This document shows, piece after piece, positions 17,880 through 28,869 of a stretch of 64,000 bases of DNA (positions are counted from its first letter, which is position 1; each line of letters begins with the position of its first letter). The notes beneath the pieces are model-generated. The model saw only the letters and a program-made list of their open reading frames with translations. It was not told the origin of the DNA and did no database searches. The position numbers and the translations under genes are program-made. Source of the DNA: Macrothele yani (taxonomy: Eukaryota; Arthropoda; Arachnida; Araneae; Macrothelidae); assembly GCA_039090855.1 (NCBI GenBank), contig CM076999.1, forward strand, positions 112,591,072 through 112,655,071. Direction: 5' to 3'.

Positions 17880-19200
17880 GAACTAAAGAAGAATTCAAAG
17901 AAATCGCTGAAATGTTTTACAAGAAATGGGGATTCCCTAACTGTCTAAATTCTATCGATATAAAGCACATCCAAATACTTCACCCTCAATGGTCAGGCTC
18001 CATGTTCTTTAATTATAAAAGCTACTTTTCAATAGTTCTGCAGGCCATCAGTGATGCACACTGTAAATTTATTTTCATTGAGGTCGGACCCTATGGAAAA
18101 CAAAAACAAAGTGATGGGCAGAGTTGTATAAAAATAAAATGTATCTGCGTACACAACCATTAAAACAGAAAACTTGCTGCAAAACCGCAAATCATGATAA
18201 CAATAGAATACGATAATTTAAAGAAAAATGAATATAACAATAAATAATTATTAGAACATTACAGATTCCAGAAAGGACAAAAGTACATTACGACTGAATG
18301 CGTAGAAATGTGTGTAAAATGGACCTTAAGGCCGAAAGTTTAAAATATTGAACTATGAATCTCATAAAAACAAGAAACTAATTAAAGAAAGTTTTTATAT
18401 CTAGAAAAGCAGTTCCGTTAATGAATCTTCAAAAATTATAAATAGCATTTTCAACAACTTAATTCAAAAATGATACTGACGTGCTTGAAGTGTTACAAGA
18501 TAAAAAAAATGACCAAGATCTTTCGGGTAAGTGAATGGTTGTTTTTATAGTATATCATTAATGAATTGCACGTAAATATACACACTTTGCTGGTGATTGA
18601 TACCTAAAAAGGGCAAATATTATGTTAATTCAAAAATAGTAGACTTATAAAATACAAAAGGAAAAAAATAATTTCATAACTGGCAACTGCAAGAGAAACC
18701 TGGCAAATAAAATTTTAATTCTTTCTGTGTAAACGGAACTTTTGTTAGTTCCTATATATTGAGAACAGGCCTTGATAAAATCAAGAGGCCAGAAACGTCT
18801 GTAAAAACAAAAGAACTCACTATCGGAAGATGTGAAAAATTGTTGAACATTCTCACGTTAAGATAGAATTAAATATATTAATCTGAGTAAACCCTTGAGT
18901 AAATGTTTTAATTGCTGTAAATAACATTTTTATTTTTTTAATCTACAAGCCAAAACTATCTGCAAAATCTGCTAATAATTTGGAAACTATTCGCATACGG
19001 CGTACATCTATATTCTGCGACTCTGGTGATAGGGGCACTTTTAGAAAGTCTGCCTTGTATGACAGAATGAAAAAGGGTGTGCTTAACATTCCTGAAGATA
19101 ACTTCCTACAAAGTACTGACATCCAAGCCCCCTTTGTGTTCATAGGTGATGAAGCCTATCTCTTACTGAGACACATGATGAAGCCTATGCTAGGAAAACT
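17880..19200 (+). pseudogene. PIF/Harbinger transposase relic (HARBI1/DDE_4 type)
   Basis: The first piece, 17,880-18,120, reads EEFKEIAEMFYKKWGFPN, LNSIDIKHIQI (first catalytic Asp), FFNYKSYFSIVLQAI, FIFIEVGPYGK (Glu where the second Asp is usual). The second piece, 18,980-19,180, reads TFRKSALYDRMKKGVL and then QAPFVFIGDEAYLLL with the last acidic residues. About 850 bases of non-coding AT-rich DNA, possibly an intron or insertion, lie between. The DNA-binding partner gene (Myb/SANT) was not found. Not functional. Confidence 0.75.
18770..18990 (+). repeat. Left copy of a 220-bp inverted duplication
   Basis: This segment (from CAGGCCTTGAT to CTGCTAATAATTTGGAAA) reappears in reverse complement at about 23,690-23,945. 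It includes the start of the second Harbinger exon, so the distant copy is a fragment of a related element in opposite orientation. Confidence 0.65.
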
Positions 19201-19405
19201 CTTGATCAATCTAAGGAGAAGTTCAAAAAAAAAAAAGTTCAAATTACAGGAAAACTCCACAAATAAAACTTGCTTCTATAAAAACACAACACGGTTTTTA
19301 AAGATACGAGAGAGAGATGGCTGCATAGTTTCATACTTGTTTGGGAAAGTGGATCAATGGACGGGAAGAGTGGCCTTGAAGGAACCAATCACAGCGTAAG
19401 TTTGA

Positions 19406-19547
19406 GGATGCCTGGCAATGGTCGAGGCTCGAAAAACAAGCCAGTTTGATATCATCGCTGTGGCGATGATCGCAGCGAAGCATTGCTGCTCCACGATAAA
19501 TGAGCCAGTAAAGATTTATGGTTTTGTTTCATTATTGCCAGGCATCC
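19406..19547. repeat. Small foldback sequence
   Basis: GGATGCCTGGCAAT at 19,406-19,419 is perfectly complementary to 19,534-19,547. It could be a short MITE-like element of 142 bp or a chance-preserved palindrome; no target-site duplication was identified. A 24-bp direct repeat (ATTGCAATTGCTGTAGTACA) follows at 19,610-19,660. Confidence 0.5.
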
Positions 19548-19710
19548 ATGTGCACAGCTTGGCGATGTGCCAGCAGCAAGGCTGCAGCATAAACGTACTC
19601 TAAGTTCATCATTGCAATTGCTGTAGTACAAGTTATCATTGCAACTGCTGTAGTACATAGGATAGGCATTTTTTTTTATTTGTTAGACAAGAAATATAAC
19701 ATGGTTAGTT

Positions 19711-19734
19711 TCTTCTCTCTCTCTCTCTCTCTCT
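19711..19734. repeat. (TC)n microsatellite
   Basis: About eleven consecutive CT dinucleotides. Confidence 0.9.
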
Positions 19735-20243
19735 TCCTTTTTTTCTTTAATTTACACCTCTGCAGATTTTTATAGTTTTTGCACCTAATAGTTACCTTGC
19801 CCAGAGACCAGCTTGCAGATTATTTTGTGGTACCATATTTGTTACAGAATGATCAAGAACTTTCTGGTATGGGGACTTCCATTTCTTAGGAGAAGTAATT
19901 TAACACCACATTTTAGTCAGAATGAGCAATTTTTATAAAAGGCGACAACAAAATGCATGCTGACATTCAGCAACAGTATACGATACCTCCCGTAATTCCT
20001 GTTCTGCTTCAACATAACCTTGGAAGGCATGGAAGATTTCTGTAAATGACTGAGCCATGTCTGTAAAAAAGAAAACTTACTGTACTATACTGGTAATTAG
20101 TCAAGCAAAGGTTTGTCATGGAATATAATATATTAATCTACAATTAGTTAACCGAGGGCAACAAAAGTACAATTTGTATACACAGAATGGGTACATTTTA
20201 ACTCTATGCACATTAAATACATAATTACTTTGCGAGTTCAAAC
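19735..20243. other. Intergenic DNA, nothing recognised
   Basis: No supported coding frame; ends at the target-site duplication of the Penelope-like element. Confidence 0.4.
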
Positions 20244-20369
20244 CATAGTCTCATTTCTGTGTTGAATTTCTGTGTTGATTTCCGCCGTCTTTACACGATC
20301 ATTATTCTAAAAACAGAATCAAATAAACACATTTGACTGTTTAGATGATTTATTGAATTCATATAGAAG

Positions 20370-20412
20370 ACATTAGAACTTACAGGCCCGCAACGGACCC
20401 ATCTTCAGATGT
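20370..20412 (-). ncRNA. Mutated hammerhead ribozyme motif in left Penelope arm
   Basis: Same motif as in the right arm, on the minus strand (the coding strand): CTGAAGA, stem II and the CTA cleavage triplet are conserved, but the GAAA core box reads GTAA. That change falls in the catalytic core and would be expected to abolish self-cleavage. Confidence 0.6.
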
Positions 20413-20594
20413 TATTAACAGAATGGAACTGAGCATGATTTAAATACATTAATGTTAGTGGTTTTCTTGATATTGTGACCTGCTCGTGATGAACATCATA
20501 TCTCGTGAAAGGTTTGTTAACATCGATAAATATATTGTGTCAAGCAACGTATTAAAAACTGTTTGAAGGAAATATTGGTGTAAGTCTCTACATG

Positions 20595-21560
20595 TTATAA
20601 CTCATTAAGCACCGTTTTCCAAGGTAAAGGGATGTGACAAGGAGTATCATCATTGCAGCATTCTTCACCATATTTGTGAATAAATAGACTTTCTAGTAGT
20701 AGGATTGATGCTTTTGAGTAGGGCGTGGCGAGGATGTTGGCTTCGTTCCAGCATGGGTAATGAGATCCTCTGCATGATAGCCTTGATAGGGAAGTCCTTG
20801 ATGAGTTTGTCTTTATGTTATATTGGTGCTCTTTTAAACGAGTTTTTAATGAGCGAAGTGTACATCCAACACATATACGATCTTCATCTTCAATGTCTAT
20901 TGTCTTCATTGGGATGACATATACTCCATATCGGTTCTCCAAAGGAACAACGTCTCTATCATTTTTTATTCCTGAAAGTACATCGTGTGTTCGTACTCCG
21001 AAGCCAATATTGTGACGATGACAAACATTTTTGAGTATATTGATGATGCTGGGAATGTATGGAAGTGATCCCACATATTTAACTGGTCTATGATCTTTTA
21101 TTAATGTGGTATCTATTCTGCGTTTCATTTTCTTTACTATAGAATTAACGATGTCATCTGAGTAGCCATGATGAGATGCAGATATTTTAATTTTGGCTAT
21201 TTCTTGATTTCGTAATGTTACTGTAGATAAGTGGCTAAATGCTCGTCGTACTTGGAATTGGATAGATGTGAGTTTTTGGTTTAATGGATGAGATGATTGA
21301 GATGGAATCATGACGGTGGAGGATGTGGGTTTTTGATACAATGAATATTGAACAGTTTGTCTATGAGGGTCTCGTTTTAAATAAAAATCCAAAAATGGTA
21401 AGATACAATTCTTTTCAAATTCCATGGATAACTTAATAGATGGATATTGAGATGATAAGCATTCTGTGAACTGGTTCAACTCTTCTTTAGTGGAATGCCA
21501 AAAAAACGAGAACGTTATCCACGTAGCGTAAATAAAGTCCAGGGTGAGTTGGAAACGATT
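20595..21560 (-). pseudogene. Penelope reverse transcriptase C-terminus plus GIY-YIG endonuclease
   Basis: Minus-strand reading. Before 21,490 is LRYVDNVLVF, the reverse transcriptase active-site motif (YVDD in active forms, here YVDN), then a frameshift in a T run. The continuing 294-codon frame (20,595-21,479) has FEKNCILPFLDFYLKRD, QKPTSSTVMIPSQSSHPLNQ, the connector, and the GIY-YIG nuclease as RYGVYVIPMKT with CVGCTLRSLKTRLKEHQYN. The nuclease nicks target DNA to prime reverse transcription. N-terminal fingers are absent and the active-site Asp is changed, so the copy is dead. Confidence 0.85.
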
Positions 21561-21942
21561 CAGTTACATAATTCTCCAATATATCTCATAACCCATGCTG
21601 GAACGAAGCCAACATCCTCGCCAAGCCCTACTCAAAAGCATCAATCCTACTACTAAAAAGTATATTTATTCACAAATATGGTGAAGAATGCTGCAATGAT
21701 GATACTCCTTGTCACATCCCTTTACCTTGGAAAATGGTGCTTAATGGGTTATAACATGTAGAGACTTACACCAATTATTTCCTTCAAACATAGTTTTTAA
21801 TACGTTGCTTCGCACGTAATATATTTATCGATGTTAACAAACCTTTCACGAGATATGATGTCCATCACGATCAGGTCACAATATCAAGAAAACCACATAA
21901 CATTAATGTATTTAAATCATGCTCAGTTCCATTCTGTTAATA

Positions 21943-21985
21943 ACATCTGAAGATGGGTCCGTTGCGGGCCTGAAAGTTCTAATGT
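21943..21985 (+). ncRNA. Hammerhead ribozyme motif in right Penelope arm
   Basis: The core CTGAAGA (21,947-21,953) fits CUGANGA. Stem II is formed by GGGTCC and GGGCCT around GTTGC, followed by GAAA (21,972-21,975). A minimal stem III (G-C and A-U with loop TT) precedes CTA, after which cleavage would occur. ATGT at 21,982-21,985 pairs with ACAT at 21,943-21,946 as stem I. Penelope-like elements are known carriers of small hammerheads with tiny stem III. All core bases are present in this copy. Confidence 0.65.
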
Positions 21986-22128
21986 CTTCTATATGAATTC
22001 AATAAATCATCTAAACAGTCAAATGTGTTTATTTGATTCTGTTTTTAGAATAATAATCGTGTAAAGATGGCAGAAATCAACACAGAAATTCAACGTAAAC
22101 ACGAAATCAACATTTACATAGTCTCATT

Positions 22129-23689
22129 AGTTATGATAAAAGCAATTTTAAAGCACTTATTTGTAATATGTTATGCAAAGCCAGAGGCTCTGGTACGAAG
22201 TTTAACTTTTAGATACCAAGTTGAGTATACGATGCAAATTCTTACTACGGTAATTCAAAAACCTTGAGAAGAGTTTAAAAGCAGTCAGGAGATTAGGTTC
22301 ACCTACGGTAAAAGTTTTGGGCTATGATTTTTATACGCGTATGTTTACTTTTTTTTGGAATGAAATATGCATCTGATTTACTACTTTTGGGGCTTTACAG
22401 TTACATGAATTCGTGAACTGTAGTTCTGGAAAATCTGTATCAGTTACATCAAAAATACCTTTTCCATTTGAAAGTAAATAAATGAAAATTTATTTTCACA
22501 ATTCTTAATTTCTCTCACTTTATAAATTTGCACTGAAATTCTCACAATTCTGGACTTTTTTAAAGAGATTTATTTCGTAATTATTTTATTAATGGCAGGT
22601 AAGTTTTGAAACAAAGTAATTTTTGGCACATTTGGATTTCTGTTCTCACTAAAAGCAAAAAAAAAAAAAAAAAAAAAAAAAATAATAATAATAATTGCAA
22701 ATTCTGAAGTCGGCTATCGCAATAAAATTCATAAGAACGGAATAAAGTCTTTGATAATTTCTCTCAGTTCACACCATAGATAACAGCTTAATGAAGTCTA
22801 AGCTGTTATCAAGACTGAATATTTTATCAGATTGATTTCCCTTCAACTTGAAGGCTTGACTGTTTACTATTTTATTATTTTAATTTCATTTTAATATTGA
22901 AGTATTTTATTGATTTGAATCACGATTCACAAGAGCGGTTACTTACCTTTCTCAACTTACAAAGTGGAATATCTTCGCTAAGTGACTACTGCAAATGCTA
23001 ACAGAAAACTCCAGAGCAGATTTATGCTTCCGACAAGTAAAAGTGCAATATCCCGAAGTATTCCAGGAAAATGAAAATGCGAGTTACAGCTTTTATCTAT
23101 ATAATATTTCACCTTATATTTTTTAATGTTCAGTGACCTTCAATCGTGATAATTCAAGGTCAGACAAAGATGATTAAGTTTCCCACAAGCACTTTGATAT
23201 TAATACAAATGTGAGAAACAGTAGGCTACGAAATATCAGAACTGTATAGTTGAAAGATATATACAATACAGTTTCTCTCACAGAACGTACCTTGTCTGTT
23301 GCTTCTTGGCAATGGAAGGAATTTTTTTCTTACACTTAATTGTACAAGGGATCACTGTGGCTAAGGAAAATGAGTAAAATGTTGCTAATTATTGCCTCAA
23401 TACAAAACCCTGCAATGATTCATAGGCTTGTATTGAAAAGATGTTTAAACAGTAAATGGTGATACTGACACACCATTTTTTTTTTTTTTTAGATGGAGTA
23501 CTTTGATAATTTTTGCACAAAAATGGGCCGCTCAAAATCAGCTTACAGGGCAGTTTATGGATCACCAGTTTGCCACTGCATTTTACTTCACTTGCTTAAA
23601 AAAATATTTCCAATAGCAGAAATACATTTCACATGCCTTTTTCATTCATAAAACTCCATTAACCTTTCAACTGGCACTCCCGAGCTCAT
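22129..23689. other. Intergenic DNA with simple repeats
   Basis: No gene recognised. Holds a poly-A/(AAT)n tract at 22,658-22,696, a perfect 12-bp hairpin (GATAACAGCTTA at 22,779-22,790 with 22,799-22,810, loop of eight) and a T run at 23,478-23,491. Confidence 0.5.
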
Positions 23690-23945
23690 TTTGGGCAGTA
23701 CGTGGATAATTTCCAAATTATTAGCAGATTTTGCAGATAGTTTTTGCTTGTAGATTAAAAATAAAAATGTTATTTACAGCTTACTCAAGGCTTTACTTAG
23801 ATTAATATACTTAAATCTATTTTAACTTGAAGAACTTTCAATTATTTTTCACATCTTCTGAGTTCTTTCAATTATTTTCACATCTTCTGAGTTTCTACAG
23901 ACATTTCTGGCCTCTAGATGTTATCAAGGCCTGTTCTCAATGCAT
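23690..23945 (-). repeat. Right copy of the inverted duplication (Harbinger-derived)
   Basis: Reverse complement of 18,770-18,990. It diverges past CTGCTAATAATTTGGAAA, where the minus strand continues with a different but still Harbinger-like reading. Contains an internal 34-bp direct duplication (TTCAATTATTTTTCACATCT motif twice) at 23,836-23,891. Confidence 0.6.
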
Positions 23946-24265
23946 ATTGAACTGTAAGCTGTAGATGCATGATAATCAGCGAGCCATGAATATTCAATTG
24001 TAAAGAAAAAGGCAAACTTTATATACAATTAAAATCACTAGCTACAATAGGTTAAAATGACACATGCAAGATCTTTCTGGCTTGCCTCAAGCCCATCATG
24101 AGGCAAAAGACAGATAGCATTGCGCCGACATACCACTAAATACAAGGGGACGAACTCCCAGGATGCATCAGTTGTTACGTAATATGTGAAGTTCGTAAGT
24201 CATAATATACATATGTGCACAAGACACTATTCGTTAGCGGCTAAGGATTCTGCTTTATCAGGGTT
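23946..24265. other. Intergenic DNA
   Basis: No gene. GGCTTGCCTCAAGCCCATCA at about 24,080 with the following ATGAGGC forms a small hairpin; otherwise unremarkable. Confidence 0.35.
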
Positions 24266-24627
24266 ATATACACTTTTGACATAGGACCTCCATAGGCCAT
24301 AGCTGTGGTAGTATATATGGAGAATGTTATATAGTACATTTTTGAAATAAGACCTCCATAGGCCATAGCTGTGGTAGTATATTTGGAGAATGTTATACAC
24401 ATTTTTGACATAAGATTTCCATAGGCCATGGCTGTCGTAGTATATATAGAGAATGTTCATTTTTGACATAAGACCTCCATAGGCCATATTGTGGTAGTAT
24501 ATATGGAGAATGTTATATGCATTTTTGACATAAGACCTCGATAGGCCATAGCTGTGGTAGTATATATGGAGAATTTTATATACATTTTTGACATAAGACC
24601 TGCATAGGTCATAGCTGTGGTAGTATA
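24266..24627. repeat. About 60-bp tandem repeat, left part
   Basis: Six degenerate copies of a unit containing GACATAAGACCTCCATAGGC, CATAGCTGTGGTAGTATAT and GGAGAATGTTATA. The array is interrupted by the Tc1-like element at 24,630 and continues at 26,178. The open frames here (YTTTAMAYGGLMSKM repeats on the minus strand) are by-products of the repeat. Confidence 0.85.
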
Positions 24628-24629
24628 TA

Positions 24630-26175
24630 CACTGGTGTACAAAAATTAAGGACTAAGAGGAGAAATTAGCATAACAGCGGAACGAGCAGGCAGAACGGAC
24701 CAAAAGACCACTGAGGAGATAGACTAGGGTCCGGTACGGTAGGGCATGCGCATATATGCAACATGACGTAGGAGTGGGGGAGGGTGTCGGAAGGGTATAA
24801 AGCACACGGGCGGTGTACGCTCAGCAATTCGGTGAAATGCTATTGCACGGTGTACATCGGTTTGAATGATCGAGTTGCTGCCACCGTGTGATATGGCCAA
24901 CAGGCAATCCAGTAGACGACATCTGGATGACTTTACCCGAGGTTGCGTCATTGGGAAGTCGGAAGAAGGTCGAAGTGTGACCAGTGTGGCCGAGGAGTTC
25001 GGGATCGCTCACAGCATCGTTTCACGAGCTTGGAGAGCATTTCAAACGATAGAAACAGCAGTCCGAGAGTTTAGCAGTGGTTGTCCACGAGCAACCACGG
25101 CGGCGGACGACCGGTATATTGTCCTACAGGCGAGAAGAGACAGACGGCAGACAGCGGGAGAAATCGCAAGGCACATGCAACAGACAACTGGACGTCCATT
25201 ATCGCGTTTTACCGTGGCCAGGAGGCTGCACAAAGGTGATCTATTTGCACGACGACCAGTACGGTGTGTGCCATTAACGCCTGCTCATCGGAGACGGCGG
25301 TTTCTGTGGTGCCAGGAACACAAGAACTAGACACATTAGCAATGGGGTCGAGTTCTCTTTACGGATGAGAGCCGATTTAGTCTGATGAGCGATTATGGAC
25401 ATATACACATCTGCAGAAAGCAGGGAACACACAATCACACCTCCAACATCATCGAAAGGAACCGGTTTGAACGTGGCTGAGTTCTTGTTTGGGGCGATAT
25501 CATGCTTGGTAGCCGTACTGACCTCCACATCTTCCAAGGAGGTTCAGTCACTGGTGCCCGCTATTGTACCGAGGTTCTCCTTTCTCACGTGTGTCTGTTT
25601 AGAGGTGCTGTAGGTCCCGAGTTCCTCTTCATGGACGACAACGCTACACCTCATCGTACAGTGGCTGTCGCAGAGCTGTTGGAGAGTGAAGATATTCAAC
25701 GCATGTATTGGCCCGCAAGGCCCCCGGACCTGAATTCAATTGAACACATGTGGGACCTTCTCGGGAGAAGCTTTGCAGCACGTCTCCAGCCGCCAGCAAC
25801 GATTCCGCAGCTGCGATTTGCGCTACAAGAGGAATGGGCCGCGATACCTCAACAGCTCCTTCACAACCTCGTCCTCAGCATGGACAGACATTGTAAATCT
25901 TGCAACGCAGTCAGGAGTGATCATATCCCATACTAAAGACTGGATTTTTCTTGGCAGCCGCCTGTCACATGGACATTTCTGTCTTCTATCCAGTTGTGCT
26001 CGAAGCTACCTTTTCAATAAAGTGCCTTTGTATTCCTTGTTTGGATGGTTTTGCTCACTTGTTCCATATTCTTACATCTTGGGGATCTTATAGTATGATT
26101 TGAGTCAATGTGGAGCACTTCTGCAGGACGTTACATTCGAAAAACCATCTCGTCCTTAATTTTTGCACACTAGTG
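24630..26175 (+). mobile_element. Tc1-like DNA transposon (1,546 bp) at a TA site
   Basis: Terminal inverted repeats of about 26 bp begin CACTGGTGTACAAAAATTAA at the left and, in reverse complement, CACTAGTGTGCAAAAATTAA at the right. A TA flanks each end (24,628-24,629 and 26,176-26,177). The tandem repeat into which it jumped is split precisely. Confidence 0.92.
24866..25936 (+). pseudogene. Tc1-family transposase, broken
   Basis: The N-terminal helix-turn-helix region (RHLDDFTRGCVIGKSEEGRS, VTSVAEEFGIAHSIVSRAW) and the second HTH (TAGEIARHMQQTTGRPLSRF) are in one frame to 25,330. The catalytic domain follows in pieces: VLFTDESRFSLMSDYG at about 25,350 (first Asp), then after further shifts FLFMDDNATPHRTVA (second Asp) and PPDLNSIEHMWDLLG (Glu), which is the DD34E arrangement. 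Catalytic residues are all present but stops and at least two shifts make it inactive. More GC-rich than its surroundings, suggesting a younger arrival. Confidence 0.88.
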
Positions 26176-26177
26176 TA

Positions 26178-26310
26178 TGGAGAATGTTATATTCATTTTT
26201 GACATAAGACCTCCATAGGCCATAGCTGTGGTAGTATATATGGAAAATGGTATATACATTTTTGACATAAGACCTCCATAGGTCATAGCTGTTGTATATG
26301 GAGAATTGTC
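26178..26310. repeat. About 60-bp tandem repeat, right part
   Basis: Two further copies of the 24.3-kb repeat on the other side of the Tc1-like element, ending in the Penelope fragment. Confidence 0.8.
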
Positions 26311-26574
26311 ATTACAGCAAATATTCGACAAACTACAAATGTATAAACTGTCTATAAATAAAACAGTAAATTTATTAGAAGCAGGGGCAAGTATCTTAGT
26401 CTCTTCCCAAGGGGGGGGGGTGTTGGCCCCCAGCTTGGTAGCACCGGACCTGATGTCATATTGGTGTTCCGCTACATGGACAAAAACAGAACGAAGTGTC
26501 GAGCCGATATAAATTTTGTCACTGGTTGATGGATTGCTTGACTTTAAGGGTATGCTGTACACACTATGCTTCAT
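26305..26574 (-). pseudogene. Penelope-like GIY-YIG endonuclease fragment
   Basis: Minus strand KHSVYSIPLKSSNPS then KIYIGSTLRSVFVHVAEHQY and WEETKILAPASNKFTVLFID, ICCNDN. This matches, motif for motif, the GIY-YIG region of the element at 20.6 kb (CVGCTLRSLKTRLKEHQYN, ECCNDD), so it is a second, diverged family member cut off by the tandem repeat. The YIG triad is intact here. Confidence 0.75.
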
Positions 26575-27537
26575 GTTAATATTTACGGTACCCAGGGCCG
26601 GTTCTGGGGTGTTAGCCGCCTGCGTGCCACAGATATTTGGCCGCCAATGCGGATCAAGTACTAGTTAGTAAATATGCTATTAGATTCCTAACCTAACCGA
26701 CGGCACGGGGGAAGTTTTTCTTTTCACTGTTCTATATAGTTGACAGGGGTACAAGCGTACAAATATTCTATAATAATAACACACCACCATATACACTTAT
26801 TGTTTTTTATCTACATTCAAAACAAAACTGTTAAAAAATATCACAATGACACTGGCACAGTGCACATAAGTACCATAACTTAACAAAATGTAGGTATGTA
26901 TCCATGGAGTTTTTTAAAAGTGCACTCTTCTTGCTTTCTTACTTGCCAATTCATCAATTACATCTGATAATTCCACACTTTCACACAATTCCTTCTCTAT
27001 AGCAAGAAGTCCTAGATCACTAAACCTCTCAGGTCATTGACGTTCTTAAATAAGTCTTTACAAATTTGAGTTTCGAAAAACTCCTTTCGTCTGATACTAC
27101 ATTAACTGGTAATGTCAGGAGAATTCTCAAAGCTATAAACAGATTAGGAAATTATGGCATTAAGTTATTTTTTATTATATATGTTACGTTTTTTAACGGT
27201 CTGCTTCATCTGCAATTCCACTGCTCAAAACTCTATACGTTATCAGCTCATTGAAGAGCTCAAGACCATTAGTATCCTAAAAACTTTTGCTTCCTTTGTT
27301 AATTAGAAGGGAAATGTCTAAATCAAAGCACGATTTTTAAATTTCCTCTTCAGTCATTTATCAAAATTTAAATACATTATGACATTCCTTTAGATTTTCA
27401 AACCTTTCCTGAATGGAATTTAAAGCTGTATCAACAATCGTTAGGTAAAATTATATTCTGAACAATTCTTGTGTATTCGTGATAGATTCATCAGGACTTT
27501 CATAATCAGAAAGGCAAACTTTAGACCTACTCTTTAC

Positions 27538-27787
27538 AACTGGAAATTTGGCTGCCCCGATGGCGCAGTGGTCTAAGGCGTTGGCCTCTGATCATTCGTC
27601 CGTAAGGGGTCCGGGTTCGAATCCCGGTCAGGCATGGATGTTGTGTTTGTCTTATGGCACTGGCTCTCTCCCTTCCCTGGAACCAGTTATCCTAAATTAG
27701 GGACGGGCAACTGCTTATAGCCCATTGAGTTGCTCATGGTGGTCGTTAAACCTTCAATAAAAAAACTAAAAAAAAAAACTGGAAATT
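27538..27787 (+). mobile_element. SINE copy with 11-bp TSD inside the hAT relic
   Basis: AACTGGAAATT at 27,538-27,548 and 27,777-27,787 flank a full SINE (A box TGGCGCAGTGG, B box GGTTCGAATCC, A-rich tail). It interrupts hAT coding sequence on the opposite strand. Confidence 0.9.
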
Positions 27788-28869
27788 CTGCCTCCAAATT
27801 TACTTCTGCATCCCTAATATATTTATTAAATGTCTCATCAGATCTGGCTGCACTGGAAAATTTAACAAGCTCACTCAAAACATTAAAAGATTCATTTATG
27901 TTGGATCGAGGGCATTGGAACATTTTACTTACATTAATTTTTGACAGAAAATCGTTCCATATAATGATTGAGGAGATGAACTTAAAAGATGCAATCTGAT
28001 CTAACAAACATTAAGCTGTATGTTTCGTTTTCATGTCTCTGGAATTGTCGTCTATTAGATAATTTATTCATGACTTCACCTAATTGCTATCTCAGAGGTG
28101 GCACTGCTTTTATTCTACTCTCCCATCTTGTATAACTTACAGATTTCAGTGATAAGCTATTAATATCACTTTAGTATATCCCTCCTGTAAGGGGATGCAG
28201 AAAAAAATGTGTACCTTTCTTCGATAATGTTAAAAAAATTGAACTGTTTCTAATGTTATTTTGTCATCATTTTCAACTAAATTTAATGAATGGGATGCAC
28301 AAGGTACAAAAAAGGCTCTAGGATTTATACTTACGATATTCTTCTGCAAGCCATTTTGCTTACCGTGCGCATATTTGCCCCGTTATCTTACCTCTTTCCA
28401 CGCATATCTTGAATATCTAGTTCCCAATCTGTTAAGAGTTCACTTAGAAGATAATTACATAATCCTTTTCCCATAGTGGCTGAAGCTGGATAAAACGCAA
28501 GAAATAATTTCCTAACTGCAACATCAGAATTGTCAGTATTTACAATTCTAACTACAAACGCTATCTGTTCAATGTGATTGGCATCTGGTTTGCAGTTGAG
28601 AATTACAGAAAAATATTTTGCTTTTTTTACAAATTCCTTGCTTTTTGATTTTATGCCACTTGCTAAAACACATATGATTTCATTTTGAAAAGCATGGCCA
28701 AATGAGGTATGCAACTTTTAGCAGGTTGAGATTTTGTTATGCTATCAACATGCGAGATAATGGGGTCAAATTTTGCTACCATTTCTATAGCCTTTAAAAA
28801 GTTCCCAGTGTTTGCTTCATATAATTTATCATTTTCACCCCTGAAAGCTAAACACTGTCCTGCTAGAAA

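Larger units (their letters stand above)
20244..22128 (-). mobile_element. Penelope-like element with inverted terminal arms and 12-bp TSD
   Basis: CATAGTCTCATT at 20,244-20,255 and 22,117-22,128 bound the insertion. Inside, 20,261-20,758 is the reverse complement of 21,591-22,094 (about 500 bp arms, high identity). The central coding strand is minus. This is the inverted pseudo-LTR arrangement known for Penelope-like elements: a 5'-truncated copy joined to a partial copy in the other orientation, inserted as one unit. Both arms contain a hammerhead ribozyme-like motif near their outer parts. Confidence 0.85.

Noticed and set aside
24227..24642. Overlapping small proteins with MAYGGLMSKM repeats
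   Set aside because: Translations of the 60-bp tandem repeat in several frames.
27549..27640. tRNA gene from A and B boxes in the abundant SINE
   Set aside because: The boxes belong to a dispersed element with body, A tail and target duplications; no cloverleaf with a full acceptor stem.
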